Of a stretch of DNA of 64,000 nucleotides, positions 7,902 through 16,618 are shown in pieces (the stretch's first letter is position 1; each line of letters starts with the position of its first letter). This stretch comes from Terriglobus saanensis SP1PR4. GTDB taxonomy: Bacteria; Acidobacteriota; Terriglobia; Terriglobales; Acidobacteriaceae. Made by a program: the position numbers and the translations under genes. The notes beneath the pieces are model-generated. The model was not told the DNA's origin, searched no databases, and worked only from the letters and a program-made list of their open reading frames with translations. Location of the stretch: assembly GCF_000179915.2 (NCBI RefSeq), contig NC_014963.1, positions 1,302,001-1,366,000 on the forward strand. Direction: 5' to 3'.

Positions 7902-10184
7902 TCAGTGCATGGCCCAAAGCATCATCAGATCGCTTCTTGAGTCTTCCTTGGTGGCGAACAGAATGGCATTGTCCGATGGCGAGTACGACAAGCTGGGATA
8001 GCCAATCAGGGGATCGCGGGGCAAGGTGAGCGCGGGGCGATTCGAGTGTGTTTGGAGATCATACCGGATCACCTTTGACCGATCGCCACGGATGTTCACG
8101 TAATAGATTCCTCCATCGGAGATGGTCCAGAGCCTTCCGAATCTACAGTGTTCAAGACCGGGTATCTGAACGGGCGATCCGCCACTAAGTGGCATTTGCC
8201 AGAGTCCCTCGGTTCCATTGGTGTAAAAGATGGACTTGCCGTCCGGAGCGATATGCGCATCAGTAAGTGCAAACTGCGAGACACTAGTCGCATCGCTGCC
8301 TGACGTTGTCATCTTCCAAAGCTGCATGGAGCCAGCTCGATTGGAATCGAAATAGATCCATTTCCCATCCGATGACCAGGCTGGCTGCTTTTCCTCTTGT
8401 CCTTTCGGACTCAGATTGCGAAGGCCTTGTCCATCAGGTGAAATGACAAAGATCGCGGAACGTCCGTTCGGCCGAGCGTCAAACGCTATGGACAGTCCAT
8501 CAGGAGACCACCGGGGGCTGCCAACCGAACCGGTATCGAAGTTGGTGAGCTGACTGGCCTCTTTACCATCTGCGCTTGAAACCCAAAGTTCCCATTTTCC
8601 GCTGCGATCCGAAACGAAGGCAATCCGCGATCCGTCGGGAGAAAATTGCGCGCTATGGCTGCTTCGGATTGAGGGCGCGACACTGACAGGTGGAACGGAG
8701 GTGCCGGCCTGCGAAACTCCGATCTTGAGGATCTCGGAGCGAAGTGTGAAATCGGCGTAGACAAGAAATTGGCCATCACGAGAGATGGCCGGTTGAATTG
8801 CCGATTCTCCTGTTGCGGATATCGGGGAGGGGTTACCCCCATCCAGACCGATTGTCCATAAACCATAAGCGCCGCCACGGTTCGAAGAGAATACGATCTC
8901 ACGGTTACCAGCACTCCAGGCCAATCCCTGAACATCCGTGTGATCCGATGTCAGCCTTCGTTCTCTGCCGTCGAGCAGTGACCTTATAAAAACGTCCGAT
9001 GAGTCATAGCTCGAAAAGCGCGCGTATGCTAACCACTTTCCGTCCGACGAAAGAGTCGGGTTGAGATCACGTTCGTCGGAAGAAGGATTCGTCAAAGAGT
9101 GTAGCTCGTGAGTATTCAGATCGAATCTATATAAGCCCATGCCCCGGCCTGACGGCGCGACGTCTGACACAATGAGGCCCTTCCCATCCGACGACCAACT
9201 TGGCCCGGTATCATTCCTGATCCCCAACAGATCTTCGCTCCATGGGCGACCGTTTCGCAGAGCGAATAACGCATTTTCTGATCCTCCGGGGAACGACACT
9301 ACTCTTACCTGCGAGCCACTCGACGTGACTCGAAGGAACGCGATTAAATTTCCATCGGGAGACCATACAGGATGGATATCCGTACCCGGGCCAGCCGTGA
9401 CTCGGAGAGGCTTACCGCCAGGTCGCACAACGTAGACGCTATAGGTGCTGCCCCCGTTATTCCAGATGAAAGCCACAGACTTCCCGTCAGGCGACACGTT
9501 GGGTTGATAAGACTCCCCGAGAAAGGTAGTAAGTGGGATGATACGCGCGACACTTCTCCAATGGTCCGGTGTCCGGGTAACAAACAGCAAAGCCCCGAGA
9601 CCGAACGAGAGACCGAGTGCCAGAAACGAGGCGTAAAGCAGAATTCGGCGGAGCCTGCTTGCGGGAGGTACTGCCAAAGGAGAAGGGGCGAGGGTGCCCC
9701 CTAGTATAACGAGATCAGAAGTGCTGGATGTTTCGGCAATAGTTGAAGGCTGCACTGCCACAGCCTCAAATATAGGGAGGTATGCCCCCTTGGGAATCCA
9801 TATCCGGATAGGGTCAAACTGGCCTTCCTCTTCAAAGTACCCCTCCAACTTCAGGCGCAGCCGTCTCGCTTCGCTGCGAACAACGGTGTCGAGTTTCGGA
9901 TCGTAGCTGGGCGCTTTGTCGTAAACGGAGACACCGATAGAGGTTTCTTTGATCTCTCCGGCTCGACCATCGAGAGCGGTTTCCGTGACGTAGCGGAGGA
10001 AGCGGGAGATCCGCACGGAGTTCTTGAAACGATTGCTAGTTAGTATGCGGTCGAGTTGAGAACGGATAGATTCGGCGTCAAGGCTGGGGAGCTGTTGCTC
10101 GCCCGACGAAATACCTTCGCTACAAAACGCATGCTTGGGCGGTGTTCTCGCCGCAATTGCCGCCTTGAATGCCCGCGCTTCCAT
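7902..10184 (-). CDS. membrane-tethered regulator with TolB-like (PD40) propeller sensor
   Basis: About 760 residues in three parts. Residues about 30-140 match the helical N-terminal domain of the two regulators at 10585 and 16619 (RFLRYVTETALDGRAGEIKE, then DPKLDTVVRSEARRLRLKLE, ending in IPKGAYLPIF). A single transmembrane helix lies around residues 180-205 (LLYASFLALGLSFGLGALLF). The rest is a run of WD40-like TolB repeats with the recurrent pattern SPDGKSVAF / WSPDGNLIAF / SSDGKWLAYA, forming a periplasmic propeller. The layout resembles CadC/ToxR proteins: cytoplasmic DNA-binding part, one helix, outer sensor. DNA binding of the N-terminal domain is inferred. Start taken at 10184, preceded by AGGA at suitable distance; 10199 is the longer option. 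It converges on the module 1 enzyme. Confidence 0.75.
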   Translation of the reverse strand: MEARAFKAAIAARTPPKHAFCSEGISSGEQQLPSLDAESIRSQLDRILTSNRFKNSVRISRFLRYVTETALDGRAGEIKETSIGVSVYDKAPSYDPKLDTVVRSEARRLRLKLEGYFEEEGQFDPIRIWIPKGAYLPIFEAVAVQPSTIAETSSTSDLVILGGTLAPSPLAVPPASRLRRILLYASFLALGLSFGLGALLFVTRTPDHWRSVARIIPLTTFLGESYQPNVSPDGKSVAFIWNNGGSTYSVYVVRPGGKPLRVTAGPGTDIHPVWSPDGNLIAFLRVTSSGSQVRVVSFPGGSENALFALRNGRPWSEDLLGIRNDTGPSWSSDGKGLIVSDVAPSGRGMGLYRFDLNTHELHSLTNPSSDERDLNPTLSSDGKWLAYARFSSYDSSDVFIRSLLDGRERRLTSDHTDVQGLAWSAGNREIVFSSNRGGAYGLWTIGLDGGNPSPISATGESAIQPAISRDGQFLVYADFTLRSEILKIGVSQAGTSVPPVSVAPSIRSSHSAQFSPDGSRIAFVSDRSGKWELWVSSADGKEASQLTNFDTGSVGSPRWSPDGLSIAFDARPNGRSAIFVISPDGQGLRNLSPKGQEEKQPAWSSDGKWIYFDSNRAGSMQLWKMTTSGSDATSVSQFALTDAHIAPDGKSIFYTNGTEGLWQMPLSGGSPVQIPGLEHCRFGRLWTISDGGIYYVNIRGDRSKVIRYDLQTHSNRPALTLPRDPLIGYPSLSYSPSDNAILFATKEDSRSDLMMLWAMH

Positions 10185-10584
10185 CTGTAGATTCCTCATG
10201 TTATAGCGACAATGTTACTTCCTGATGAATAGCAGCCAAGTCGACGGTGCATCTGCACGTTATTTCTCAGGTATAGCGCGATCGGAAGGCTTAGTTTCGC
10301 AACCGTTGCCCCGGCTGGAGGTGGTTGGGTTTAGCTGAACCGATCGGCGAGTACACGGCAGCGGCTCGCTGTCCGCCAACCGATCCAACAAACAGGGAAG
10401 TTCCTCCGGCTAAGGTCTACAGCGCATAGTGCCCATTCGCTTGATCGTGGCGCTAGACAAAGGCGTCGAGTGATAACCAGAAACCCGACTTTCCATGCAG
10501 CCACTGCAACAAAAATACGGAAAATGCGGAAGTGAATATGTCGATACATCCTAGGGCTAAATTCTGTAGATCCTATTTCATTTC
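10185..10584. other. intergenic region, no gene recognised
   Basis: About 400 bp between two minus-strand regulator genes. It must hold the promoter of the PD40 regulator, but I see no convincing -35/-10 pair. A short open frame of 90 codons (10331-10603, minus) has no family features or ribosome-binding site and runs into the neighbouring gene, so it is not called. A half-copy of the module 2/3 box (GTGAATATGTCG, near 10541) is present but incomplete. Confidence 0.5.
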
Positions 10585-11940
10585 CTAATCGCTGGTTCGC
10601 CATGCAAGAAGATTGCTATGTACAGCGCTGGAACTCATGTTCTGTGTACCGAGTAGCAATTCGAAGTGCGGAATCCTGCCGTCGGGATGTTGGATCCGTT
10701 TCAGAAAGGGCAACAGTTCGGAATCGTCGGAAACAAAGTCCCATGCCGCTTCCGTACCTGCCATGGAAGTGCCTTCGATGAGGAGTACATTTCCGTTGCC
10801 CGAAAGGTTGGGTGTGAAAGCAACGACGGCATAGACACGGCGCTGCGGATCATCCAACTTGGAGTCCCAATGGCTTGGCTCGTCTGCATGGGGAGATCTG
10901 TTGATGACTGAAAATACCTTTGCCTTGTAGTCATTGTGCAGAAGGAAGTTCATGTTGCGCTCGAGTAATTCAACCCAGGGGTTTGCCTCGAACGCGCCGA
11001 CGAGAATTACATTTCCGCTCTTCAGATCATTTGGTCTTAAATCTCTCGCATAGCCGACCTGTAAGCGGCTGTGAAGAGATTGTGCAATCAGTGCAAGTTT
11101 TACGGCCGCTTCCAAATCGACGATCGAGGTATAGCGGCGATTGGTGACTTCGGTCCGCAGCGACCTCATATCGAGTGACAGTGGATTCGCAGGCGAATTG
11201 GAGTTCGTGCTTCTGTAGTCGCCAAGCAGATATTCATTGAGGGAAATGCTTCTGTGGTCGAAGACATGAGAAAGTACCAATCCTGAGTCGCCAGGTACTT
11301 CCAGCGTTGTCTGTTGTGGGACGAAGATCTGACTCCAGAGCGGATGGATCGAGGAAGCGGCGGGAATCTCTGTCGCCTTTTTATGATTCTGGATCAATAC
11401 GATGGCGAGGACACAGGCCATCGCGGCGCAGAGGAGCCACGGAATGATCTGGCTGCCAGATCTCGGCGTGTGTGCGGGTGTGGCAGGAAGAATTTCGGCA
11501 GCCTTCGGTGCGGGAGGCTGCACCTCCACCGTCACGTCGGTGAGTCGACGTGGCATGAAGACTGGAATATAACCGCCCTTTGGAATGACGACCCGAGTCG
11601 GCTCTTCGGCTCCTTCCTGTTCGAAGTACAGATCAAGTCGTTGCCGCAGTCTGCTGGCTTGGGTACGAACGATACCGTCGATGGAAGAATCGTAATCCTG
11701 TGAACGGCCAAAGACGGCTTGTCCGATCTTCTGTTCGTTCAAGTCACTTTCACGGCCCTTGAGCGCCATGTCGCAGATGTAACTAAGTAGGGTGGAAAGG
11801 CGTTCGCAGCGAGCAAAGGTAGGCGAAATCACGATGCGATTAACCAGTTCGCGATGAGCTGACTCCAGCCAGTCCGTCGCCGAAGTCGTTTGACCGGGCG
11901 GGGGAGAGTGTACGGAGCGTTCTTGCTTCGCAGTGAGCAT
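10585..11940 (-). CDS. membrane-tethered one-component regulator, module 2
   Basis: A 451-residue protein. Its N-terminal domain (about residues 25-130) has VISPTFARCERLSTLLSYIC, EQKIGQAVFGRSQDYD, VRTQASRLRQRLDLYFEQEG and closes with IPKGGYIPVF. A proline-rich linker leads to one transmembrane helix (IIPWLLCAAMACVLAIVLI). The outer domain of about 250 residues (RYTSIVDLEAAV, YARDLRPNDLKSGNVILVG, VLLIEGTSMAGTEAAWDF, LLLGTQNM) is shared only with the protein at 16619 in this window, and I do not recognise it. The start at 11940 was set by alignment of MLTAKQER with MVTAKPER of that paralogue. It diverges from the module 2 receptor across 240 bp that contain a 19-bp direct-repeat box, so it probably regulates that receptor. 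DNA binding is inferred. Confidence 0.75.
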   Translation of the reverse strand: MLTAKQERSVHSPPPGQTTSATDWLESAHRELVNRIVISPTFARCERLSTLLSYICDMALKGRESDLNEQKIGQAVFGRSQDYDSSIDGIVRTQASRLRQRLDLYFEQEGAEEPTRVVIPKGGYIPVFMPRRLTDVTVEVQPPAPKAAEILPATPAHTPRSGSQIIPWLLCAAMACVLAIVLIQNHKKATEIPAASSIHPLWSQIFVPQQTTLEVPGDSGLVLSHVFDHRSISLNEYLLGDYRSTNSNSPANPLSLDMRSLRTEVTNRRYTSIVDLEAAVKLALIAQSLHSRLQVGYARDLRPNDLKSGNVILVGAFEANPWVELLERNMNFLLHNDYKAKVFSVINRSPHADEPSHWDSKLDDPQRRVYAVVAFTPNLSGNGNVLLIEGTSMAGTEAAWDFVSDDSELLPFLKRIQHPDGRIPHFELLLGTQNMSSSAVHSNLLAWRTSD

Positions 11941-11967
11941 GGGAATGCCGTAAGTGTAAGCGGATTC

Positions 11968-11986
11968 TGTGAATATACCGTGAACC
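11968..11986. promoter_or_regulatory. direct-repeat regulator box, module 2 copy
   Basis: TGTGAATATACCGTGAACC contains two GTGAA repeats starting 11 bp apart, one helical turn. A copy identical at 16 of 19 positions sits in the matching place of module 3 (18018-18036). The box lies about 28 bp upstream of the regulator start and about 195 bp upstream of the receptor start. A perfect inverted repeat, GTGAA-CCA-TTCAC (11980-11992), overlaps the second half. Best read as the binding site of the paralogous regulators. Confidence 0.6.
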
Positions 11987-12180
11987 ATTCACACTGTGTT
12001 CACTGTATCCCGATACATCGATGCCTGCTAAGTCCATTATTCCAAATAGGTTAGTCGGTGTATCGAACATGTCTCGGTGAAACTGCTTCTCCGATCAAGA
12101 TGGCGCTGCTATTTCTTCTCCAACGAACCCCATTGATAGGGAATTTTCATGTTCGGCGAATTACTTATGGAGCGAATGCG

Positions 12181-15100
12181 ATGAAGCGGAATGCAAAGAA
12201 AAGAACACTGTGGATTTTTTCTCATATGCCGCGCCTGTTGTTGCTTGCAATGCTCGTCGCATGCAGTGATGTGTATGCGCAGTTTGACTCCGGAGCTGTC
12301 CTGGGCAATATCAAGGATCCCTCTGGCGCAATCATCAATGGTGCGTCAGTTGAGCTACTGAACGTTGCTAAGGGAGTAAAGAGCACGCGTCAGACCGACC
12401 AGAGCGGCTCCTATGAGTTCGATAGCGTACAGCCGGGTGAGTATGTGCTGTCGGTTGCGGCTCCGGGCTTTCAGAGCTCGAAGACGGACGTCTTCCGAGT
12501 CAACGTGGGAGCGCGTCAGCGCGTTGACCTTGGGTTGAGCGTCGGCGCGGTTGGCGAAACCGTTACTGTTTCAGGCGCGGCAGCCCAATTGGAGACCGAC
12601 ACCAGCGATCGCGGCCAAACCATTCAGGGGACTGAGGCCGTGACGCTCCCCCTCAATGGACGCTCTTATGCCGACCTGGCACAGCTGGTTCCCGGAGTTC
12701 GCAGATCGCTGATTGCCACTGTGGCTTCCAATCCGCCGCGTGACGCTTCCTATAACGTGAACGGCCTGACCTCCATGGATAACAATTTCATCCTGGATGG
12801 CATCGATAACAACGCCTATCAGGAGGCCAATCAGGGATATTCCAATCAGGCAGTCATTCCGTCGCCAGACTCGCTTCAGGAGTTCAAGGTGCAGACGGAC
12901 AATTACTCGGCAGAGTATGGCCGCGCAGGTGGGGCCATCGTCAACGCAAACACACGGAGCGGTGGCAACGCGTTCCACGGCGGTGTCTACGAGTACTTCC
13001 GCAATACCGTTTTGAATGCCTTCGGACCTTTCTACGGAACCGGTATCAAACCGACGCTGGTACAGAACCAGTTCGGTGGCACCTTCGGCGGCGCTGTGCG
13101 TCGAGATAAGCTCTTCTTTTTCGTAGACTATGAAGGTCTTCGCTCTGTATCGCACTCTCTCACGACGGCTACGCTTCCGACTGCTGCTGAGTTGAGCGGA
13201 CTTTTCACGACCGATGGCACAACGGGCGGGACAGCGATTCCAATCAAAAACCCCTATACCGGTGCCGTGTACACCAATGGACAAGTACCTCTCAACGATC
13301 CCAACATCAACCCTGTAGCACTCGCTGCTTTCAAACTCTTGCCGCAGCCAAATATTCCAGGTGCCGCCCTCACCGCGGCGAATTATCAGTACCTCCCAGC
13401 GGCTCCGACGACGGACAATAAGGGCGACGGCCGCGTAGATTTCATCCGGAACGAGCGCCAGAATGGATTTGCCCGTTACAGCCAGAGAGCAGTCACCTAC
13501 TTCCAGCCACCTCCGTTTCCCGGTGCTGCCGGCGGCAATGCCAATGGAACCCTCTATGCGAGAACACGTCAGATCGCGGCTGGATTCAACTTGACCCTTA
13601 CGCCAAGTTCGATTCTGGAATTGCGCTTCGGTGAGACATGGACCCAAAGCGGTAAGGCCCCGATCTTCCTCGGAGCACCGAATCTGCTGGCAGGCATTCC
13701 GAACGTTCCGCAGGATCCTGCCTACACAGGTGGTCTCAACGCTCAGGCTGTCTCGGGCTTTACCCAGTTCGGAGAGCAGGGCACGAATCCGCAGTTCAAC
13801 AATCCCACACAGGCAAACCCTAAGGTCAACTACACCTGGATTAAAGGTCACCACAGTCTGAAGGTGGGGTATGAGTTCGGTTGGCTCTCGCAGGCAATCT
13901 CAGACTTCCATCCGAAGTTCGGTCAGGATACCTACGCAGGCTCCTTCAGTTCCGCGGGAAGCACTACGACGGCGCAGGCAGCGAATCTCGCGGACTTTCT
14001 CTTTGGCGCGCGCAGTAACTATCAGTTGAACGCTCCGAATGAGGTCAATTATCTTCGCTACTGGCATATGGGCTATCTCCAGGATGACTGGAAGGCCCTG
14101 CCTTCGCTCACGTTGAACATCGGTCTTCGCTACGAGTTCATGACGCCGAACTATGAGCAGGACAACAAGTACTACAACTTCGATCCAGTGAATAATCGCC
14201 TGCTTGCAGCGGGTGACGGTACCGATATCAACAGCACCGCCCCCGGCCATGTTTACAACATTCACTATGTCGGCGGAAACTCGCTTTCAAGTCGCGCTCT
14301 CGTCGATCCAAACTACAAGAACTTCGGTCCTCGCGTGGGATTCGCTTACCAGGCAATGCCAAAGACAGTCGTTCGCGGTGGCTATGGCATCAGCTATGCC
14401 TATCTGTTCCGGTTTGGCGGGGAAGGCCTTCTCGCTTACAACGGTCCGAACAACTATTCCGCAACACTGCCTGCGAATCAGACACCAGGGCAGGGTCTTT
14501 GCACAACACTGACGCAGGATCCGACGACCTGTTTTCGCAGAACCCAGGATGGCTATCAGACGAACTTTGCCGGACCTACAAACTTTTCCACCACTAAAGC
14601 GCAAACACGCTATACGCCGAAGGACTTCAAGCCCGCCTACGTGCAGGCCTTCCATCTGTCGGTGCAACAGGAACTGCCTTTGGATACCACCTTTGAGTTG
14701 TCTTACGTTGGAAATCATACAGTGCATATCCCTGCGCTTGAAGACTTCAACCAGGCCCGTACTTGTCTCGCCAGCGAAATCCCCACGTCTGCTCCAGGTC
14801 AGTGCACTACTTCACTCCTCAACCGCCGGCCAATCGCAAACTTCACCGATATTCTCACGGAGAGCAACGCAGGTTCGCTGGTTTACAACTCTCTTCAGAC
14901 GAAGCTGCAGCGCCGCTTCCACAACGGCATCTTCCTCATCAATTCCTTCACGTGGTCGCGTGGCATTGACCTTAATTCAGCCGATCTCGAAACGCAGAAC
15001 GGCGACAGCGCGGTGATCAACAAGTTCAATCCAGCGGGAGATCGAGGCCCCTCCGGCTACAATCAGCCAATTAACAATACGACCTCCGCCATCGTCGATC

Positions 15101-15705
15101 TACCGTTTGGTAAGGGCCATCGTTTTCTCTCATCTGCTCCGGGTTGGGAACAGCAGTTGGTCGGGGGGTGGCAGTTGACCGGAATCAATGTGGTGACCAG
15201 TGGCGTTCCGATCAACTTGGCCTACACGCCGAGCAGTAACCAGGTCGTCTCCACCACGAGCGCTGCGTATGCGATTCGTCCGAATCTTACCGGAGCGGCA
15301 TCGGCGGTGTACGGCCGTAACTTCGTCAAGACCGCAAGCTCGCTCAACGGATATTTGACTGCGGGATCGGGTGCCACACCTCCGCCTGGAGTTTCCATCC
15401 CCTCGGGTACACAGCTCTTCGGAAATGCAGGACGCAACAGTCTGCATGGCCCGGCCTTTGGCCAGTTTGACCTGTCCGCTCACAAGAAGTTCGCATTGCC
15501 GAATGAGCGATACAACGCTGAGTTCCGCATCGAGGCATTCAATGTTCTCAATGCGACCAACTACATTAGCCCCTCGTCCAACGTGGGATCTCTCAATAGC
15601 TCATCCGGTGTCCCGACCTATAGCAGCAGTTTCGGCAGCTTTACGGGAAGTACCAGTGTGTACCCGCCGCGTCAGGTTCAACTGGTGCTTCGGCTGGCAT
15701 TCTGA
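12181..15705 (+). CDS. Oar-like TonB-dependent outer-membrane receptor (module 2)
   Basis: About 1174 residues. The start at 12181 has GGAG eight bases upstream and gives a clean signal peptide (basic start, then RLLLLAMLVACSDVYA|QF). The carboxypeptidase-regulatory-like domain follows (LGNIKDPSGAIINGASVELL, GSYEFDSVQPGEYVLSV). The plug region contains LPLNGRSYADLAQLVPGVRR, NFILDGIDNN and SAEYGRAGGAIVNANTRSGG. The barrel ends in LVLRLAF. It is a paralogue of the receptors at 1909 and 18197 but is clearly diverged from them. It is transcribed away from a membrane-anchored regulator and followed by a Tat-exported DUF1868 protein, an unusual partner for such a receptor that leaves the ligand open. 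Confidence 0.9.
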   Translation: MKRNAKKRTLWIFSHMPRLLLLAMLVACSDVYAQFDSGAVLGNIKDPSGAIINGASVELLNVAKGVKSTRQTDQSGSYEFDSVQPGEYVLSVAAPGFQSSKTDVFRVNVGARQRVDLGLSVGAVGETVTVSGAAAQLETDTSDRGQTIQGTEAVTLPLNGRSYADLAQLVPGVRRSLIATVASNPPRDASYNVNGLTSMDNNFILDGIDNNAYQEANQGYSNQAVIPSPDSLQEFKVQTDNYSAEYGRAGGAIVNANTRSGGNAFHGGVYEYFRNTVLNAFGPFYGTGIKPTLVQNQFGGTFGGAVRRDKLFFFVDYEGLRSVSHSLTTATLPTAAELSGLFTTDGTTGGTAIPIKNPYTGAVYTNGQVPLNDPNINPVALAAFKLLPQPNIPGAALTAANYQYLPAAPTTDNKGDGRVDFIRNERQNGFARYSQRAVTYFQPPPFPGAAGGNANGTLYARTRQIAAGFNLTLTPSSILELRFGETWTQSGKAPIFLGAPNLLAGIPNVPQDPAYTGGLNAQAVSGFTQFGEQGTNPQFNNPTQANPKVNYTWIKGHHSLKVGYEFGWLSQAISDFHPKFGQDTYAGSFSSAGSTTTAQAANLADFLFGARSNYQLNAPNEVNYLRYWHMGYLQDDWKALPSLTLNIGLRYEFMTPNYEQDNKYYNFDPVNNRLLAAGDGTDINSTAPGHVYNIHYVGGNSLSSRALVDPNYKNFGPRVGFAYQAMPKTVVRGGYGISYAYLFRFGGEGLLAYNGPNNYSATLPANQTPGQGLCTTLTQDPTTCFRRTQDGYQTNFAGPTNFSTTKAQTRYTPKDFKPAYVQAFHLSVQQELPLDTTFELSYVGNHTVHIPALEDFNQARTCLASEIPTSAPGQCTTSLLNRRPIANFTDILTESNAGSLVYNSLQTKLQRRFHNGIFLINSFTWSRGIDLNSADLETQNGDSAVINKFNPAGDRGPSGYNQPINNTTSAIVDLPFGKGHRFLSSAPGWEQQLVGGWQLTGINVVTSGVPINLAYTPSSNQVVSTTSAAYAIRPNLTGAASAVYGRNFVKTASSLNGYLTAGSGATPPPGVSIPSGTQLFGNAGRNSLHGPAFGQFDLSAHKKFALPNERYNAEFRIEAFNVLNATNYISPSSNVGSLNSSSGVPTYSSSFGSFTGSTSVYPPRQVQLVLRLAF

Positions 15706-15720
15706 CAGAACAAATCCAAA

Positions 15721-15750
15721 GAAGGTCAGCAGGAATACCTGCTGGCCTTC
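15721..15750 (+). other. intercistronic hairpin without T-run
   Basis: GAAGGTCAGCAGG (15721-15733) pairs with CCTGCTGGCCTTC (15738-15750) over 13 bp with one G-T pair and a four-base loop. It lies between the module 2 receptor and the DUF1868 gene. No T-run follows, so full termination is unlikely; mRNA stabilisation or partial attenuation fits better. Confidence 0.6.
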
Positions 15751-15797
15751 ATCTCCCGCGGTATCCGATATCTAGCCCCAAACAGAAAGGATCTACC

Positions 15798-16598
15798 TTG
15801 TTTCAGCGTGACCGTCGCCAGTTTCTCCTTCAGTCGTCCACTCTGGCAGCCGCCTCGTTCCTGCCTTCCCATCTTTTTTCGCAGACAGCTTCATCAAGCC
15901 CGGAGCGGAAGATCCCAAACCAGGACACGATTCTGAAGTTCAACCCCGACGGTACACCACGCCCTTTCGCGGGCAACACGGTCATCTGCCATTTACCGGC
16001 GCAGTGCGCGATGCGCGACGCTATGGTGGAACTGCACGGTGCGCTAACGCAGGCTTCTTATCGCCACAAGCTTGGGCTTACTTCTACGGACAGCTACCAC
16101 ATGACCATCTTCCCAGGAGCGAACGATCAGGGCAGATCTGCTTACGGATGGCCGTCCTATGTACCAGCAGATGCTCCGATTGAAGTCTGCGATCGCATGG
16201 TGGGTGAGCGGATAGCGAAGACACATTTCTCCTGCCCATTACCCCTGCGTATGCGCGTCGATCAAGAGCAGACCATCCATTACTCGACAGCCTGCACCTT
16301 AAGAATGATTGCAGTCGACAGCGACGAAGAAAAGAAGTTAAGGTCTCTCCGAGACAAGCTTGCAGAGGTCTTTGGCTTTCAGCTCAAGAATCATGCGACC
16401 TATCAGTTCCATATCACTATGTCGTATCAGATGGCCCCATTTACAACTGAGGAGAACGGCGCTTATCGGAATCTGCTCGAAAAACATGTCCAACGCATCA
16501 TCGATGCAGAGCCTGTCCTGGAGCTTGGAGTTCCTGAATATTGTGTTTTTCCGGACATGTTTCGCTTTGAGCCGCAGAAGTTGCTGGCTTGCTCCTGA
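15798..16598 (+). CDS. Tat-exported DUF1868 protein, 2H phosphoesterase fold
   Basis: A 266-residue protein starting at a TTG preceded by AAAGGA at good distance. The twin-arginine leader is visible at residues 5-11 (D-R-R-Q-F-L-L) followed by a short hydrophobic stretch ending at LFSQTA. The mature part carries two H-x-T motifs, H101-M-T103 in SYHMTIFPG and H205-I-T207 in FHITMSYQ. These are the paired catalytic motifs of the 2H (cyclic phosphodiesterase-like) superfamily to which DUF1868 belongs. Known members of the superfamily cleave or make 2',3'-cyclic phosphates or related esters; the substrate of the exported form is not known. It follows the module 2 receptor by 92 bp on the same strand and its 3' end converges on the regulator at 16619. 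Confidence 0.8.
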   Translation: MFQRDRRQFLLQSSTLAAASFLPSHLFSQTASSSPERKIPNQDTILKFNPDGTPRPFAGNTVICHLPAQCAMRDAMVELHGALTQASYRHKLGLTSTDSYHMTIFPGANDQGRSAYGWPSYVPADAPIEVCDRMVGERIAKTHFSCPLPLRMRVDQEQTIHYSTACTLRMIAVDSDEEKKLRSLRDKLAEVFGFQLKNHATYQFHITMSYQMAPFTTEENGAYRNLLEKHVQRIIDAEPVLELGVPEYCVFPDMFRFEPQKLLACS

Positions 16599-16618
16599 AG
16601 GCCTGTCTGAGACGGCCT

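Noticed and set aside
10331-10603. 90-codon minus-strand frame in the intergenic region between two regulators
   Set aside because: No ribosome-binding site, no domain features, overlaps the end of the regulator at 10585.
12571-13854. Long minus-strand open frame (427 codons) antisense to the module 2 receptor
   Set aside because: Same reasoning: arginine/valine-rich shadow frame without recognisable motifs or ribosome-binding site.
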